Assembly (NCBI GenBank): GCA_903863845.1
Contig: CAIPDP010000018.1
Span: 1-64,000 of the forward strand
Source of the DNA: an uncultured Mucilaginibacter sp.
GTDB taxonomy: Bacteria > Bacteroidota > Bacteroidia > Sphingobacteriales > Sphingobacteriaceae
Direction of reading: 5' to 3'
Length of the DNA stretch: 64,000 nucleotides
In this document: positions 35,438 to 44,344 of the stretch, piece by piece
How positions within the stretch are numbered: position 1 is the first letter of the stretch
Layout: each line of letters begins with the position of its first letter
Program-made: the position numbers and the translations under genes
The notes under the pieces: model-generated
Seen by the model: only the letters and a program-made list of their open reading frames with translations
What the model was told of the DNA's origin: nothing
Database searches by the model: none

Positions 35438-36913
35438 TTATAGTTCTTTCCTCAACCTGGCAACAGGGATATTCATCTGTTCGCGGTATTTGGCTACGGT
35501 ACGGCGGGCTATATTGTAGCCCTTTTCTTTGAGGATCTCGGTCAGTCGCTCATCAGCAAGCGGATGGCGTTTATCTTCGGCGCCGATATTTTCTTCCAGT
35601 ATCTTTTTAACCTCTTTATTGGATACTTCTTCTCCGCTTTCGGTTTGAATAGCTTCCGAGAAGAAGGATTTGAGCAGGAAGGTGCCATGCTCGGTTTGTA
35701 CATATTTGGAGTTGGCTACCCTTGATACTGTAGAAATATCCATCCCGATCCGATCGGCAATATCTTTCAGGATCATTGGTTTCAGGTTTTTATCGTCGCC
35801 GGTCAGGAAAAACTCATACTGGTATTGCATGATGGCATTCATGGTTTTCAGTAAGGTTTGCTGGCGCTGTTTGATGGCGTCAATGAACCACTTGGCTGAA
35901 TCGAGCTTTTGTTTAACAAATTGTACTGCTTCTTTCAGTTTTTTATCGCGTTGAGAAGCTTTGTCGTAATGCTCAAACATCTCCTGATAAGAACGGCTAA
36001 CGCGAAGTTCGGGCGCATTTTTTGAATTGAGTGTTAAAACCAGCACACCATCGTTGTTAACGATATGAAAATCTGGGATAACCTGCAGCTGTTTTGAATT
36101 TACTTCATTTGAATCGCCGGGTTTGGGATTCAGCTTCAGTATCTCCGCAATTACCGCGCGTAACTCCTGCGAGTTCATGTTGAGCGATTTCTCCAGCTTA
36201 TCGTAATGTTTACGGGTAAACTCGTCGAGATAGTTCTCAACCACTAAGGTGGCTTTTCTGATGATAGGATCGCCCTGGTCTTTTTTTCTTAGTTGTATCA
36301 GCAAACATTCCTGCAAGCTGCGCGCACCTACACCCGGCGGATCAAATGACTGGATCACTTTCAGCATTTCTTCCACTTCCTCGTCATCGGCAAAAATATT
36401 CTGCGAGAATGCCAGGTCGTCCGTTAATGAAGTAACAGAACGGCGCAGGTAGCCATCATCATCCAAACTGCCAATGATCTGTTGCCCAACCCTAAAGTCT
36501 TTGTCTGAAAGAGGCAACAGGTCGAGCTGAGCCTGCAGGTTCTCGAAAAACGAACTTTGTACTGCTATCGGAATTTCTTTGCGGTCATCATCATCGTCGC
36601 CATTTTGATCATAGCGCGAACCATATTCATTCAGGTTATCTTCCTGTAAGTAATCTTCTATATTAAACTCGTCTGCCGGCCCCTGTTCCTCGTCGCTGTT
36701 GTAATTATCATCGTCTGAATCGTGGTCGGCATACTGGTCTTCGGGTTCATTCAGGTTGGTCAGGCTCAGGTCTTCCAATGCAGGGTTTTCCTCAAGCTCT
36801 TCTTTTATACGGGTATCCAAAGAAACCGTGGGCACCTGCAGCAGTTTAATAAACTGTATTTGCTGCGGGGAAAGCTTTTGTAAAAGTTTCTGTTGAAGAT
36901 TCTGTTTTAGCAT
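35438..36913 (-). CDS. rpoN: RNA polymerase sigma-54 factor
   Basis: 491 residues. The N-terminal activator-interacting region I is Gln/Leu-rich (LQQKLLQKLSPQQIQFIKLLQVP), followed by a very acidic linker (residues ~60-120). A core-binding domain and the C-terminal DNA-binding domain with the RpoN box ARRTVAKYREQ near residue 470 complete it. It directs transcription from -24/-12 promoters with AAA+ activators; no activator is encoded in the window. It is convergent with pabAB and divergent from mscL. Confidence 0.97.
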   Translation of the reverse strand: MLKQNLQQKLLQKLSPQQIQFIKLLQVPTVSLDTRIKEELEENPALEDLSLTNLNEPEDQYADHDSDDDNYNSDEEQGPADEFNIEDYLQEDNLNEYGSRYDQNGDDDDDRKEIPIAVQSSFFENLQAQLDLLPLSDKDFRVGQQIIGSLDDDGYLRRSVTSLTDDLAFSQNIFADDEEVEEMLKVIQSFDPPGVGARSLQECLLIQLRKKDQGDPIIRKATLVVENYLDEFTRKHYDKLEKSLNMNSQELRAVIAEILKLNPKPGDSNEVNSKQLQVIPDFHIVNNDGVLVLTLNSKNAPELRVSRSYQEMFEHYDKASQRDKKLKEAVQFVKQKLDSAKWFIDAIKQRQQTLLKTMNAIMQYQYEFFLTGDDKNLKPMILKDIADRIGMDISTVSRVANSKYVQTEHGTFLLKSFFSEAIQTESGEEVSNKEVKKILEENIGAEDKRHPLADERLTEILKEKGYNIARRTVAKYREQMNIPVARLRKEL

Positions 36914-37089
36914 AAATTAACTACCATCAAAAATACATCTATTTACTGTAAACCCGAAAATTTACGCGATGCGGCATTTGTTTCCCCTTTTAACGTAAAA
37001 ACGCTCTAAGTGTTCAGTCTAAGTGCGTGAATAAACAATTTTTATGTTTTTATAATTTTTGTATGTTTAGCAAACTTTAAACTTCACTT

Positions 37090-37500
37090 ATGGCTATTAT
37101 TAAAGAATTCAAAGAATTTGCGATGCGCGGCAATGTTGTCGACCTCGCAGTGGGTGTTATCATCGGTGCTGCATTTGGCAAGATCGTAAGCTCATTGGTA
37201 AACGATATCATTATGCCCCCGATAGGATATCTTTTGGGAGGTATTGACTTTTCGAACAAGAAAATTACCCTGGTAGAGGCCGATGCTGCCAAAAAAGTTG
37301 CTGAAGTTGCGATTCGTTATGGCACATTCATCAATTCGATCATCGACTTTCTGATCGTAGCATTCTGTATCTTCCTGGTAATTAAAGGGATAAATTCAGT
37401 TAAGAAAAAAGAAGAAGAAGCTCCAGCAGCGGCTCCTGCACCAAGCAACGAGGAAGTATTACTTACCGAGATTCGCGACCTGCTGGCCAAAGGCAAATAA
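37090..37500 (+). CDS. mscL: Large-conductance mechanosensitive channel (copy 1)
   Basis: 136 residues. N-terminal amphipathic helix [33 protein letters not shown] leads into TM1 (residues ~5-37); TM2 is [23 protein letters not shown] (residues ~77-99); the C-terminal helix ends in [16 protein letters not shown]. It opens under membrane tension to release solutes on hypo-osmotic shock. A second mscL follows after 139 bp, and a strong terminator sits between the copies, so they are separate transcription units. Confidence 0.95.
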   Translation: MAIIKEFKEFAMRGNVVDLAVGVIIGAAFGKIVSSLVNDIIMPPIGYLLGGIDFSNKKITLVEADAAKKVAEVAIRYGTFINSIIDFLIVAFCIFLVIKGINSVKKKEEEAPAAAPAPSNEEVLLTEIRDLLAKGK

Positions 37501-37521
37501 TATTTTATCATTTTAGTATTG

Positions 37522-37557
37522 AATGCCCTGAACTTTTATACGGTTCAGGGCATTTTT
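37522..37557 (+). terminator. Rho-independent terminator between the two mscL genes
   Basis: A perfect 12-bp stem AATGCCCTGAAC/GTTCAGGGCATT (37522-37533 and 37543-37554) with a 9-nt loop, ending in a T-run. Confidence 0.9.
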
Positions 37558-37639
37558 TATTGCCGGTAGGCAACGCTTGCAATTTTTATTATTTTCGGAT
37601 AATAAAAACTTTTGATCAAAACACAAAACGTTTAAAACC

Positions 37640-38050
37640 ATGTCTGTAGTAAAAGAATTTAAAGAATTTGCCATGAAAGGCAATGTCATCGACCTGGCAG
37701 TCGGTGTTGTTATCGGTGCCGCTTTTGGCAAGATCGTCAATTCGCTGGTGACCGATGTGATGTTACCCCCTTTGGGTTTGTTAACCGGGGGTATCGATTT
37801 TTCGGATATCAAGATCGTTATCAAAGCTGCTGATGCGGTAAAGCATACCCCGGCAGTGAACATGAATGTGGGCCTTTTCCTGAATGTGGTGATCCAGTTT
37901 GTCATTGTTGCTTTCTGCGTATTTATTGCAGTGAAGGGTATCAATGCGATCAAAAAGAAAGAAGTTCCGCCACCGGTAGCCGATCCTGTTCCTACGAATG
38001 AAGAGGTGTTATTGACTCAGATCAGGGATCTGCTGGCGAAAGGGAAATAA
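37640..38050 (+). CDS. mscL: Large-conductance mechanosensitive channel (copy 2)
   Basis: 136 residues, exactly the length of copy 1. TM1 ([23 protein letters not shown]) and the C-terminal helix ([16 protein letters not shown]) are nearly identical to the first copy. The periplasmic loop (about residues 52-75) and TM2 have diverged, so gating tension or conductance may differ. It probably arose by tandem duplication. It is convergent with chaN, with only 7 bp between the genes. Confidence 0.94.
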   Translation: MSVVKEFKEFAMKGNVIDLAVGVVIGAAFGKIVNSLVTDVMLPPLGLLTGGIDFSDIKIVIKAADAVKHTPAVNMNVGLFLNVVIQFVIVAFCVFIAVKGINAIKKKEVPPPVADPVPTNEEVLLTQIRDLLAKGK

Positions 38051-38057
38051 TTAAATA

Positions 38058-38927
38058 TCAGAACGTTTTAGGCAACTTAGGATCAGTAAGGAGGATGAAA
38101 TCATTTTCCTTACTGTATTTCGACCAGTCGGGATTGTCAAAATTATTATCCGAGAAGGTAGCCAGGTTGATGATTTTCGCCTTAGCATCATATTTTTTCA
38201 ATTGCGCTGCAGTACCCAGCTTGTCTTCGCTATGAAAACCGCCGTTTACCTGCAGGAGCTTATAATCGCGGTGTTTTTTCAGGAAACGGGAGATCGACCA
38301 GCCCATGGTAGCATCCCAGGTATTTTGCGCCTGAAACATTTGCATCCCGCCCATGGCACCATGTCCGCCCATGATATTTAAAAATTTATCATAATAGGCA
38401 CCGGTAGCCGTATCGATGGGCAGGGGAGCCAGCCAGGCTTTACTGGTATTATCCAACTGATCCAAACTTGCCAGACCCAGACGGTTTACCCGGTTTACAT
38501 AGCGGGCCGGGGCATTGGCTGCCACAACCGGGTTATGATTGGCTTTGGCATATTCAATCATTGGGCGGTAATCTTTGTAATTATGCCATGCCCGTCCTTC
38601 GGTCACAAAATTCTTTTCGCGTATCAAGCCGCCCAGGTATTCATTCAGCACACCCTGGCAATCGGTTTCGAACATTTCTAAACTCAATGCAGTTTTGCCG
38701 GGATATTTTTCTGAAATCTTTTGAAATAACAAAGCTTCCAGCATATGACAGGTTGAGTCGTTATGTTCTTCGCCGAAAAATAAAACGTCGGCTTTATCAA
38801 GACCGGCAACAACATCATCAACCGATACTTCTTTTTGAAGACTGGTACTATAGATCTTATAATGTGTTGTTTGACCCAAAACAAAAAACGGGAGGGCAAA
38901 TACCAGGAGCGTTGAAAGGAATTTCAT
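38058..38927 (-). CDS. ChaN-like (Tiki superfamily) haem-binding/uptake protein
   Basis: 289 residues. The signal peptide KFLSTLLVFALPFFVLGQ (about 2-19) indicates export. The ChaN domain begins ADVLFFGEEHNDSTCHMLEALL with the GEEH motif (residue ~52) and continues with LSLEMFETDCQGVLNEYL and ANAPARYVNRVNRLGL. ChaN proteins bind haem or are implicated in iron uptake; the wider Tiki/EreA-like fold can be hydrolytic. No lipobox Cys is seen. A strong hairpin lies in the 5' leader. Confidence 0.85.
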   Translation of the reverse strand: MKFLSTLLVFALPFFVLGQTTHYKIYSTSLQKEVSVDDVVAGLDKADVLFFGEEHNDSTCHMLEALLFQKISEKYPGKTALSLEMFETDCQGVLNEYLGGLIREKNFVTEGRAWHNYKDYRPMIEYAKANHNPVVAANAPARYVNRVNRLGLASLDQLDNTSKAWLAPLPIDTATGAYYDKFLNIMGGHGAMGGMQMFQAQNTWDATMGWSISRFLKKHRDYKLLQVNGGFHSEDKLGTAAQLKKYDAKAKIINLATFSDNNFDNPDWSKYSKENDFILLTDPKLPKTF

Positions 38928-38948
38928 ACTATAATATTAAAAATAGGG

Positions 38949-38987
38949 GTAGCAGAAAGGTTTCTTGAACCTATAAAGGCCTGCTAC
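38949..38987 (-). promoter_or_regulatory. Structured hairpin in the chaN leader
   Basis: The 7-bp arms GTAGCAG (38949-38955) and CTGCTAC (38981-38987) are perfectly complementary. They enclose an inner stem AGGTT/AACCT (38958-38962 and 38968-38972). It starts 22 nt upstream of the chaN ATG. It could be a regulatory leader structure or a terminator for an antisense RNA. Confidence 0.45.
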
Positions 38988-39042
38988 GCAATTGCCCACA
39001 AGTTACGGCGCGAAATTTCATTTAACAAATACTAAAATTGTA

Positions 39043-39073
39043 TTTGAAAAGATTAAAAAATACGCTACATTTG
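39043..39073 (+). promoter_or_regulatory. Promoter of rpmH-rnpA-yidD
   Basis: TTTG (39043-39046), exactly 19 nt, then TACATTTG (39066-39073): a full match to the Bacteroidota -33/-7 consensus. The rpmH ATG follows 39 nt later. Confidence 0.85.
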
Positions 39074-39112
39074 CGCTCTTGTTTTTAAACACGACGAATA
39101 GACTAAATAGCG

Positions 39113-39271
39113 ATGAAAAGAACGTTTCAGCCTTCTCAAAGAAAAAGAAGAAATAAACACGGGTTCCGTGAGCGTATGGCAACCGCCAATGGCAGAAGAG
39201 TATTGGCAGCCAGGAGAGCGAAAGGCAGAAAAAGATTATCTGTTTCTGACGAACGCGCGCACAAAGCTTAA
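39113..39271 (+). CDS. rpmH: Ribosomal protein L34
   Basis: 52 residues, a small basic protein of the large ribosomal subunit. It reads [20 protein letters not shown] and continues with [27 protein letters not shown] (residues ~21-47), the universal L34 pattern. rnpA starts 64 bp downstream, the conserved rpmH-rnpA order found near many bacterial origins; no dnaA is seen in the window. Its promoter is one of the clearest here. Confidence 0.97.
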   Translation: MKRTFQPSQRKRRNKHGFRERMATANGRRVLAARRAKGRKRLSVSDERAHKA

Positions 39272-39335
39272 TAGCGATAATTGCTTTTTCTCCTTACTGA
39301 GGCTCGGGCCGTTATTGCTAAATTGCAGTTAAGGC

Positions 39336-39728
39336 ATGAGCAAAATATACACTTTTACTAAAGAAGAACGGTTATGTAATAAAAAGCTCATTGACGGGCT
39401 TTTTCGTAACGGTTCTTCTTTTTTAGTTTATCCTTTTAAAGTTTCCTGGCTGATCAGCGAAACTGAACAGCCTTACCCGGCTCAGGTACTTTTTTCGGTC
39501 CCCAAAAAGCGATTTAAAAGTGCGGTCGACCGCAATCTGCTCAAACGCCGCATGCGCGAGGCCTATCGCCTCAACAAAGCTCAATTTTTATATTTGCCAT
39601 TGACCGAAAAGGATAGAAAGATCGTTTTTTCGGTAGGCTATATCGGGAAAGAAATAGCTGATTACAGCCTGATCGAGAAAAAAATGCTGAAATTGCTGCA
39701 ATTATTGGCCCAATCGGAAACCCTATGA
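39336..39728 (+). CDS. rnpA: Ribonuclease P protein component
   Basis: 130 residues. It binds the catalytic RNase P RNA and helps cleave 5' leaders from pre-tRNAs. The N-terminal [20 protein letters not shown] is followed by [27 protein letters not shown] (residues ~53-79), which contains the RNR motif (a variant of SAVDRNRIKR). The last 4 nt overlap the yidD start, so translation is coupled. Confidence 0.95.
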   Translation: MSKIYTFTKEERLCNKKLIDGLFRNGSSFLVYPFKVSWLISETEQPYPAQVLFSVPKKRFKSAVDRNLLKRRMREAYRLNKAQFLYLPLTEKDRKIVFSVGYIGKEIADYSLIEKKMLKLLQLLAQSETL

Positions 39729-39967
39729 TAGCGATCATTGAGGTATTGAAAACGATCATAGGTTGGTTGTTTTTGTTGCTGATCAAAATTTACCAATACT
39801 TAATTTCGCCGCTTACGGGAGCAGCCTGCAGGTATACGCCAACCTGTTCGCAATATGGGGTGGAAGCGATAAAAAAGTATGGCCCCTTTAAAGGTGGTTG
39901 GTTAACTTTGAAGCGATTGGCCCGATGCCATCCCTGGGGTGGTCATGGCCATGATCCGGTTCCCTGA
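39725..39967 (+). CDS. yidD: Membrane protein insertion efficiency factor YidD
   Basis: 80 residues. A hydrophobic N-terminal helix (about 5-24) precedes [33 protein letters not shown] (residues ~26-58), the conserved Cys-rich core, and [12 protein letters not shown]. It associates with the inner membrane and helps YidC-dependent insertion. It overlaps rnpA by 4 nt in the standard rpmH-rnpA-yidD order; yidC itself is not in the window. Confidence 0.95.
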   Translation: MIAIIEVLKTIIGWLFLLLIKIYQYLISPLTGAACRYTPTCSQYGVEAIKKYGPFKGGWLTLKRLARCHPWGGHGHDPVP

Positions 39968-40030
39968 ACAGGTAATAATTTCAGCGTCGGGTGGATTTTG
40001 TAGGAAGGGTTTATTCCATTTTGTATTAAG

Positions 40031-40711
40031 ATGATTTTACAAATAGAAACGGCAACAACGGTATGCTCGGTAGCTTTAGCTTCAGAAGGACAGCTAATAG
40101 CCTGTATTGAAGCTGATCAGCGTAATATTCATGCCGAGAAGATCACGGTTTTTATCGATGAACTATTAACGTCGACCAATACCAATTACCACGACCTGGA
40201 TGCCATCGCAGTAAGCAGCGGGCCGGGTTCGTATACGGGTTTACGTATCGGGGTTTCGGTTGCAAAGGGTTTGAGTTTTGCACTGGACAAACCTTTGATC
40301 AGCGTAGAAACGCTGGAAGCGATGGCCGATGGCTATATCGCTCAGTTCAATCCTGATGAAGACACCTTGCTTTGTCCTATGATCGATGCACGCAGGATGG
40401 AGGTGTTTACCGCTATTTTTGATGCCAGGGGCAATCGCATTCAGCCTACTTCAGCTGAAATAATTGATGAGCATAGTTTTTCAGATCTGCTATCAAACCA
40501 CAAGATCATATTTTTTGGTGATGGCGCCGAAAAATGCAGTAGCGTTCTGAGTGATAAAAAAGGAGTTGAGATCGTAACAGGCTTTGTTAATTCTGCCAAA
40601 TACCTTACCGCAAAGGCAGAACAGAAGTTCAGAAACAAGCAATTTGAAGATGTTGCCTACTTTGAGCCCTATTACCTGAAAGATTTTATCGCCGGAAAGA
40701 AAGCCCTTTAA
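40031..40711 (+). CDS. tsaB: tRNA threonylcarbamoyladenosine biosynthesis protein TsaB
   Basis: 226 residues. The ASKHA-type N-terminus ILQIETATTVCSVAL and the core SSGPGSYTGLRIGVSVAKGLSFAL (about 62-85) are diagnostic of TsaB, which pairs with TsaD and TsaE to form t6A37 in tRNAs. The metal-ligand His pair of TsaD is absent, as expected. It follows yidD by 63 bp and is convergent with the DUF5723 gene, only 2 bp apart. Confidence 0.94.
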   Translation: MILQIETATTVCSVALASEGQLIACIEADQRNIHAEKITVFIDELLTSTNTNYHDLDAIAVSSGPGSYTGLRIGVSVAKGLSFALDKPLISVETLEAMADGYIAQFNPDEDTLLCPMIDARRMEVFTAIFDARGNRIQPTSAEIIDEHSFSDLLSNHKIIFFGDGAEKCSSVLSDKKGVEIVTGFVNSAKYLTAKAEQKFRNKQFEDVAYFEPYYLKDFIAGKKAL

Positions 40712-40713
40712 TT

Positions 40714-42138
40714 TTACCAGTAGGTTTTAAACAAACGGTTGTACAAACGGCCCAGGAAACCGCGTTCGCCTGTAGGTATCGTACTGGCGTTTAGCGGATG
40801 CTCTATCACCTGTCCGAATTTCAGCGAGAAACCAAGGAAAAAGCTTGCTCCTGTAAAACTTCCATTGGTATAGGAAGCATAGTTATGCGAAGCACCGAGG
40901 AGCGATAATGACTGCGTTAGCTTATCAGAACCAATAAAGAATTCACCATTGGCAGACTTGATCATAAATTGCAGGCCAAGGTTGAAAAGATTCAAATTAT
41001 CATAAGTTCCGGTAAGACTCACGTTATAGTTCTGATACTGGAAGCGATTGACAAAAGCCCCGGTAAAACCGCTGTATAGCAGTTCTTTAGACGCGATTAG
41101 TGTCGGAATATATTTGATCGTTTTATCGTCATCAACAAAATAGGTCTTTGAAGCACTTATTTCAAATTTTGAATTAGTTGAAGAAGAAAAAGATGCCAGA
41201 CCCTTGTTGAAATTTAAGATCTGCAAAGCGCCATTGACTAAATTGGTTTCTCTTTTGGCGCTGGTAGTACCAGTGATCAATTCGGTACCGCTGAAATTGG
41301 CAACGGTAGAATTATTGTACCAGTGAATAAATCCCAGGTCTTTTAAATTGAACTGCAGGGTAATGTGGTCCTCAGTTTTATAGGATGAGCCCAATGAGAG
41401 CTGAACACCGGAGCTTCTTGTATTGGGCAAAAAGCTTTGTCCGTCAAAATTGCCGGGGCCCTGACTTTTGTAATATTTGCCGGCTAATGAAACGGTCTCG
41501 GTATTATTCACATTGTCAAAACTGATATGCGATTGGTTGATATCCAACTTGTTATAATCAATACCAAGCAGCATACCTAATTTAAAACCAAGAGCCAGTT
41601 TGGGTGTCACCTGCTCACGGTAGGAGACGCCGATATCGTTGTAGATCTGGTAATATTCATGGTCGTTAAAAATATTGTCATAAACACTGTTGGGAAATGC
41701 CCCGGGCCCGTTCAATGCGGCAATTGATTCATCAGTAAAACTGCCCTTGCCTTCCATTTTAGTAGCGACGAATATGCCCCATTCTGAGTTCCCTTTCAGG
41801 CTTCCGAAAAGCTTGAACATAATATCGTAATTTCCGGCATCAATATTAAACTGATTATACTTACCCTGCCCGATAACCAGTTTGTTATCAACATACCTGC
41901 CTCCGAATTCACGATTGATGAGGGTTGATTGGATATCGCCAGTCAGGAAAAAACTGGCATTGATATTTGGTACGAAAAAATTTGATGCAAATTGTTTACT
42001 TGAATCTGGTATAAATGAACGCTGCGATGGATTCTCAAATGAATCGTAAAGCGTACCAGTATTGTACTGTGAAAATTGTTGCGAGAACCCCCTGGCTGCT
42101 ATTAGTAGTAAAAAGGAAAAAAGTAAAATTTTCTTCAT
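40714..42138 (-). CDS. DUF5723-like outer membrane barrel protein
   Basis: 474 residues. The signal peptide KKILLFSFLLLIAARGFSQ (about 2-20) is followed by QFSQYNTGTLYDSFENPSQRSFIPDSSKQF and many alternating aromatic/hydrophobic strands with Gly-Asn turns, as in outer membrane beta-barrels. The protein ends in an aromatic residue (YW), a common outer membrane insertion signal. It resembles the DUF5723 family of Bacteroidota; no function is known. It may be cotranscribed with the larger gene upstream (42282-43877). Confidence 0.75.
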   Translation of the reverse strand: MKKILLFSFLLLIAARGFSQQFSQYNTGTLYDSFENPSQRSFIPDSSKQFASNFFVPNINASFFLTGDIQSTLINREFGGRYVDNKLVIGQGKYNQFNIDAGNYDIMFKLFGSLKGNSEWGIFVATKMEGKGSFTDESIAALNGPGAFPNSVYDNIFNDHEYYQIYNDIGVSYREQVTPKLALGFKLGMLLGIDYNKLDINQSHISFDNVNNTETVSLAGKYYKSQGPGNFDGQSFLPNTRSSGVQLSLGSSYKTEDHITLQFNLKDLGFIHWYNNSTVANFSGTELITGTTSAKRETNLVNGALQILNFNKGLASFSSSTNSKFEISASKTYFVDDDKTIKYIPTLIASKELLYSGFTGAFVNRFQYQNYNVSLTGTYDNLNLFNLGLQFMIKSANGEFFIGSDKLTQSLSLLGASHNYASYTNGSFTGASFFLGFSLKFGQVIEHPLNASTIPTGERGFLGRLYNRLFKTYW

Positions 42139-42281
42139 GTATATATCTCAGGGGCAATACTGTAATTATAGCGTCTTAAAGATAAACTTCAAAAACCAAA
42201 TTTTTATTAAAAATTAAAAAATAACAGCTTTGGATGTTTAACGTAATTTTGCCATTTGGGTTGTGTAAAGACAGTTTTTTT

Positions 42282-43877
42282 TTAAAAAAGTACTTTTTCG
42301 GTTGTCGTATCCCGGGGTAAACCCAGACAAAAATTGGTATAATAGGTTTTTTCCGATACCGACATCTGCCACGAAGCCCCATAAAAATTTTTCCAACCCG
42401 GCTCCGAATTGCTGAAATCATTAAAAAATGAAGGACGCATATCCTGTTTAAATAGCTGCATGGTATTTTTTATACGAGCAAAAAACGAAAGGTTACTGCG
42501 CTGTGCCAGCAGGTTATTAAAGTTATTATAGCCCTCAGTTTTCGGTAAAAACTTGCGGTTAAAATAGGTGTCGTAATAACTGGCTAATTCTGATTCGCTG
42601 TTGGTAATGATGAGATAATTGTCAACCACCCTGAAATACGGGCGCTTAAATATGCCGAATGCGTCCCCAAACAGTATTTGCGGTATTTTTTCAAAGTTAA
42701 ACTGACCGCTATTGTCCGAGTTCATTTTACTGATATTGGTGAGTAATGCCAAAAGTTTTACCCCATCAGTAATTTGGATGATCCCAAACTTTTCGCGGTA
42801 CTGGGTGGTAACTACGGCAAATTCATTACCCAGCAGAGCGGCAAATTCCTTTTGCAGGCGTAAACCGGTTTGCATTTTTATTTTTTTTAAAATGCTGCTG
42901 CTTTCTACCGAAAAACCAGAAAGCTGAAGTGCTGCCGACATCCGGTTTTCAAATTTCGTAGGGTTCGACAAAGCAATATTTGTAAAATAGGCAGTTGTAC
43001 TGGGGAATATTTCTTTCAGGCTATTAATGATCGGCTGTTGGTCGTCCAATACATTTAAATAGTTATTGGGTTGATTGGTTTGAACCTGGCTTGTACCATT
43101 AAAAAGCAAGGCATCACTTTTATAGTCGATACTTAAAGCCGCTGCAGCCGGCATTTCCCTGAAGGTCTTAAAAAATTCAGGGTTTTTGCCTGAAAATAGT
43201 TGCTCAGCCAGTGCATTTAAGGCTCTGTAGTTGACATAAACATTGGCTAACGAATTGATGCGCTGCTGTTCAGGCATTAATACCAGCGAATCCTTCTCTT
43301 TTCGGTAATCGTATTTTGCATAGGACGCTATTACGTCTTTTGAAAAACTGCCCGAAAGGCTCAGATCATCTTTATTGATCAAATAAAAACGTCTTTTCAG
43401 GTCACTGAGGTAAATCTGGTAGCCGGGTTTGCCCGAAAAGCTGGTGGGCGTTATCAGCATGCCTTTCGGATTTTTTTTTGCAAACTGCTCCAAAAATTCG
43501 TCCTGGAATTCTTTTGAAACCGATGCTGTAAAAAGAAAATCAATAGTATTACCTTTTTGCGGCAGCAAGGATATATAGATATCTTCATTGCTAAAATACT
43601 TGCCCAGCTGTGGGTTTTGCAGCAAAAGTTTGCGTAGTGCGAATAGCTCATCCTGTTTGTCTTGCCCTATTAGTGCACTGAAAAGCTTATTGCCGGCAAA
43701 AATATCGTAAAAGTCTTTATCGTTGCTGAATTCAAATATGATCGATGCCGTATTGGGTATACGGCGCAGTGCCGGATCGGCGCTTTGACCTGATCGGTTC
43801 AAATGCCTGAAATAGACCAGTGTTACCAGCACGGTAGCAGCAAAAAGCAATAGGGTAACTATAATAAGTCGCTTCAT
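42282..43877 (-). CDS. Hypothetical membrane-anchored protein, DUF3352-like
   Basis: 531 residues. An N-terminal helix (residues ~3-22, IIVTLLLFAATVLVTLVYF) anchors a large extracytoplasmic domain. Motifs such as IPNTASIIFEFSNDKDFYD near the start, a repeated alpha/beta pattern and ELASYYDTYF near the end loosely resemble DUF3352-type proteins. No catalytic residues are evident. I do not recognise it with certainty. The genes on either side are also envelope proteins. Confidence 0.6.
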   Translation of the reverse strand: MKRLIIVTLLLFAATVLVTLVYFRHLNRSGQSADPALRRIPNTASIIFEFSNDKDFYDIFAGNKLFSALIGQDKQDELFALRKLLLQNPQLGKYFSNEDIYISLLPQKGNTIDFLFTASVSKEFQDEFLEQFAKKNPKGMLITPTSFSGKPGYQIYLSDLKRRFYLINKDDLSLSGSFSKDVIASYAKYDYRKEKDSLVLMPEQQRINSLANVYVNYRALNALAEQLFSGKNPEFFKTFREMPAAAALSIDYKSDALLFNGTSQVQTNQPNNYLNVLDDQQPIINSLKEIFPSTTAYFTNIALSNPTKFENRMSAALQLSGFSVESSSILKKIKMQTGLRLQKEFAALLGNEFAVVTTQYREKFGIIQITDGVKLLALLTNISKMNSDNSGQFNFEKIPQILFGDAFGIFKRPYFRVVDNYLIITNSESELASYYDTYFNRKFLPKTEGYNNFNNLLAQRSNLSFFARIKNTMQLFKQDMRPSFFNDFSNSEPGWKNFYGASWQMSVSEKTYYTNFCLGLPRDTTTEKVLF

Positions 43878-43959
43878 GGTCTATTTCACGCAAAGGTAGA
43901 TTTTTGGCGAACTTCGTAAAGTAATACTTTCAATTGGTAACTTAGCAGTTTAAAATCCT

Positions 43960-44343
43960 ATGTCGCGCAAAATCATTATTACTGCTTCTATTATAGGCCT
44001 GCTGGGGGTAATAGCCGGTGCCTTTGGCGCTCATGGTTTAGACCCATTATTTACCCCCAAACAAAAAGAAATTTGGCGAACTGCGGTACAGTACCAGTTT
44101 TATCATGCTTTTGTCTTGCTTTTTCTATCGTATTTTAAAGCGGATGTTAAAGCGATACGACTGAGCTATTACCTGTTTACCATTGGTATCCTGTTCTTCT
44201 CAGGCTCTTTGTACCTGCTTGCCTGTGCCGACTTGCTGGGTATTACCAATTTGTCTTACATCGGACCAATTACTCCCCTTGGCGGATTGCTGTTCATAGC
44301 GGGCTGGGCCAGCCTGGCTTATGCTGCCTATAGAAATAAATAA
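43960..44343 (+). CDS. DUF423 integral membrane protein
   Basis: 127 residues with four predicted helices (about 6-28, 45-62, 69-92, 102-123). The DUF423 signature GLLGVIAGAFGAHGL at the N-terminus, the QYQFYHAFVLLFL block and LTPLGG-like ITPLGGLLFIAGW near the C-terminus are present. The function is unknown; the family is widespread in inner membranes. It ends 1 nt before the preferred priA ATG. Confidence 0.88.
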   Translation: MSRKIIITASIIGLLGVIAGAFGAHGLDPLFTPKQKEIWRTAVQYQFYHAFVLLFLSYFKADVKAIRLSYYLFTIGILFFSGSLYLLACADLLGITNLSYIGPITPLGGLLFIAGWASLAYAAYRNK

Positions 44344-44344
44344 G

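Noticed and set aside
39043-39967. Replication origin next to rpmH-rnpA
   Set aside because: No dnaA gene or cluster of DnaA boxes was recognised around this operon, so an origin is not supported here.
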